NCBI GenBank assembly: GCA_964557955.1
Contig: CAZLCS010000032.1
Coordinates: 3,833-67,832, forward strand
Origin: JALOOX01 sp964557955
GTDB lineage: Bacteria > Desulfobacterota > Syntrophobacteria > Syntrophobacterales > Syntrophobacteraceae
Length of the DNA: 64,000 nucleotides
Reading direction: 5' to 3'
In this document: positions 63,923-64,000 of the stretch, in pieces
Layout of the letters: each line of letters starts with the position of its first letter
Position numbering within the stretch: position 1 is the first letter of the stretch
Made by a program: the position numbers and the translations under genes
The notes under the pieces: model-generated
Told to the model about the DNA's origin: nothing
What the model saw: only the letters and a program-made list of their open reading frames with translations
The model's database searches: none

Positions 63923-64000
63923 GTAAAAAGAGGGGGCGCCCCCGATCCTGTTTCCGCAAGATCCTCAACGGCATCATCTATCGCATGCGTACTGGTGCAC
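63904..64000 (+). mobile_element. IS5-like transposase, 5' end cut by the window
   Basis: Frame from ATG 63904: MEIYFHGKKRGRPR and then 'RKILNGIIYRMRTGA' reaching the window edge. 'K-R-G-R-P-x-...-I-L-N-G-I-I-Y-x-x-R-T-G-x' is the N-terminal signature of IS5-family transposases (DUF4096-type). An open frame upstream of the ATG runs further but without pattern. Only 32 codons are visible, so completeness cannot be judged. Confidence 0.6.

Overview
The window looks like chromosome of a syntrophic or sulfate-reducing Desulfobacterota member, most like the Syntrophobacteraceae. The evidence is a split, B12-dependent methylmalonyl-CoA mutase with MeaB and epimerase, a transcarboxylase-type carboxyltransferase fused to a biotin domain (the methylmalonyl-CoA route of propionate metabolism), LL-diaminopimelate aminotransferase, a B. 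subtilis-type Fe-S PurF, and Gram-negative envelope genes (RND pump, KdsD, lipoproteins). The assignment comes from gene content, not from a search.

Layout. 1-3330 is a decayed accessory segment: three small intact genes or reading frames, several genes that lose their 3' part, and a transposase-like tail. It ends at the 3' half of a tRNA-Leu(CAA) with its own terminator, which is the classic scar of an element integrated in a tRNA gene. 3.5-10.2 kb is a TetR-controlled RND efflux operon (tetR, adaptor, pump, TolC). 10.5-15.0 kb is a hybrid histidine kinase overlapped by a periplasmic binding protein. 15.4-19.1 kb is mutase large subunit, B12 subunit, meaB and epimerase. 19.7-20.5 kb carries moaE and a Cys-rich miniprotein on the plus strand. 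20.8-26.4 kb (minus) holds the carboxyltransferase/biotin protein, a tiny complex subunit, a Rho_N protein, slipin, NfeD and uracil-DNA glycosylase. 26.4-33.6 kb is housekeeping: coaBC, a lipoprotein, a metallo-beta-lactamase-fold hydrolase, nitroreductase, an ornithine-cyclodeaminase-like protein, pgsA, lytic transglycosylase, a transaldolase-like aldolase. 33.5-49.7 kb is one long minus-strand run, xerC-hslV-hslU-argBDFGH-lipoprotein-lysA-dapF-dapA-dapB-dapL-folK, making arginine from acetylglutamate onward and lysine by the DapL route. 50.4-53.0 kb has queD, a DUF2333-like protein and a His/Tyr-rich secreted protein (plus). 53.1-62.2 kb (minus) is carA-carB-purF-kdsD-M48/TPR peptidase. 62.6-64.0 kb is decayed again: a broken WYL regulator and the start of an IS5-like transposase.

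The most unusual signal is a 7-base tandem repeat family (AGAAACY or its complement). It forms a 32-unit array between argB and hslU, two oppositely oriented arrays around an assembly gap between carA and carB, and a short run inside the coding sequence of the TolC homologue. I know of no named family in this lineage with this unit.
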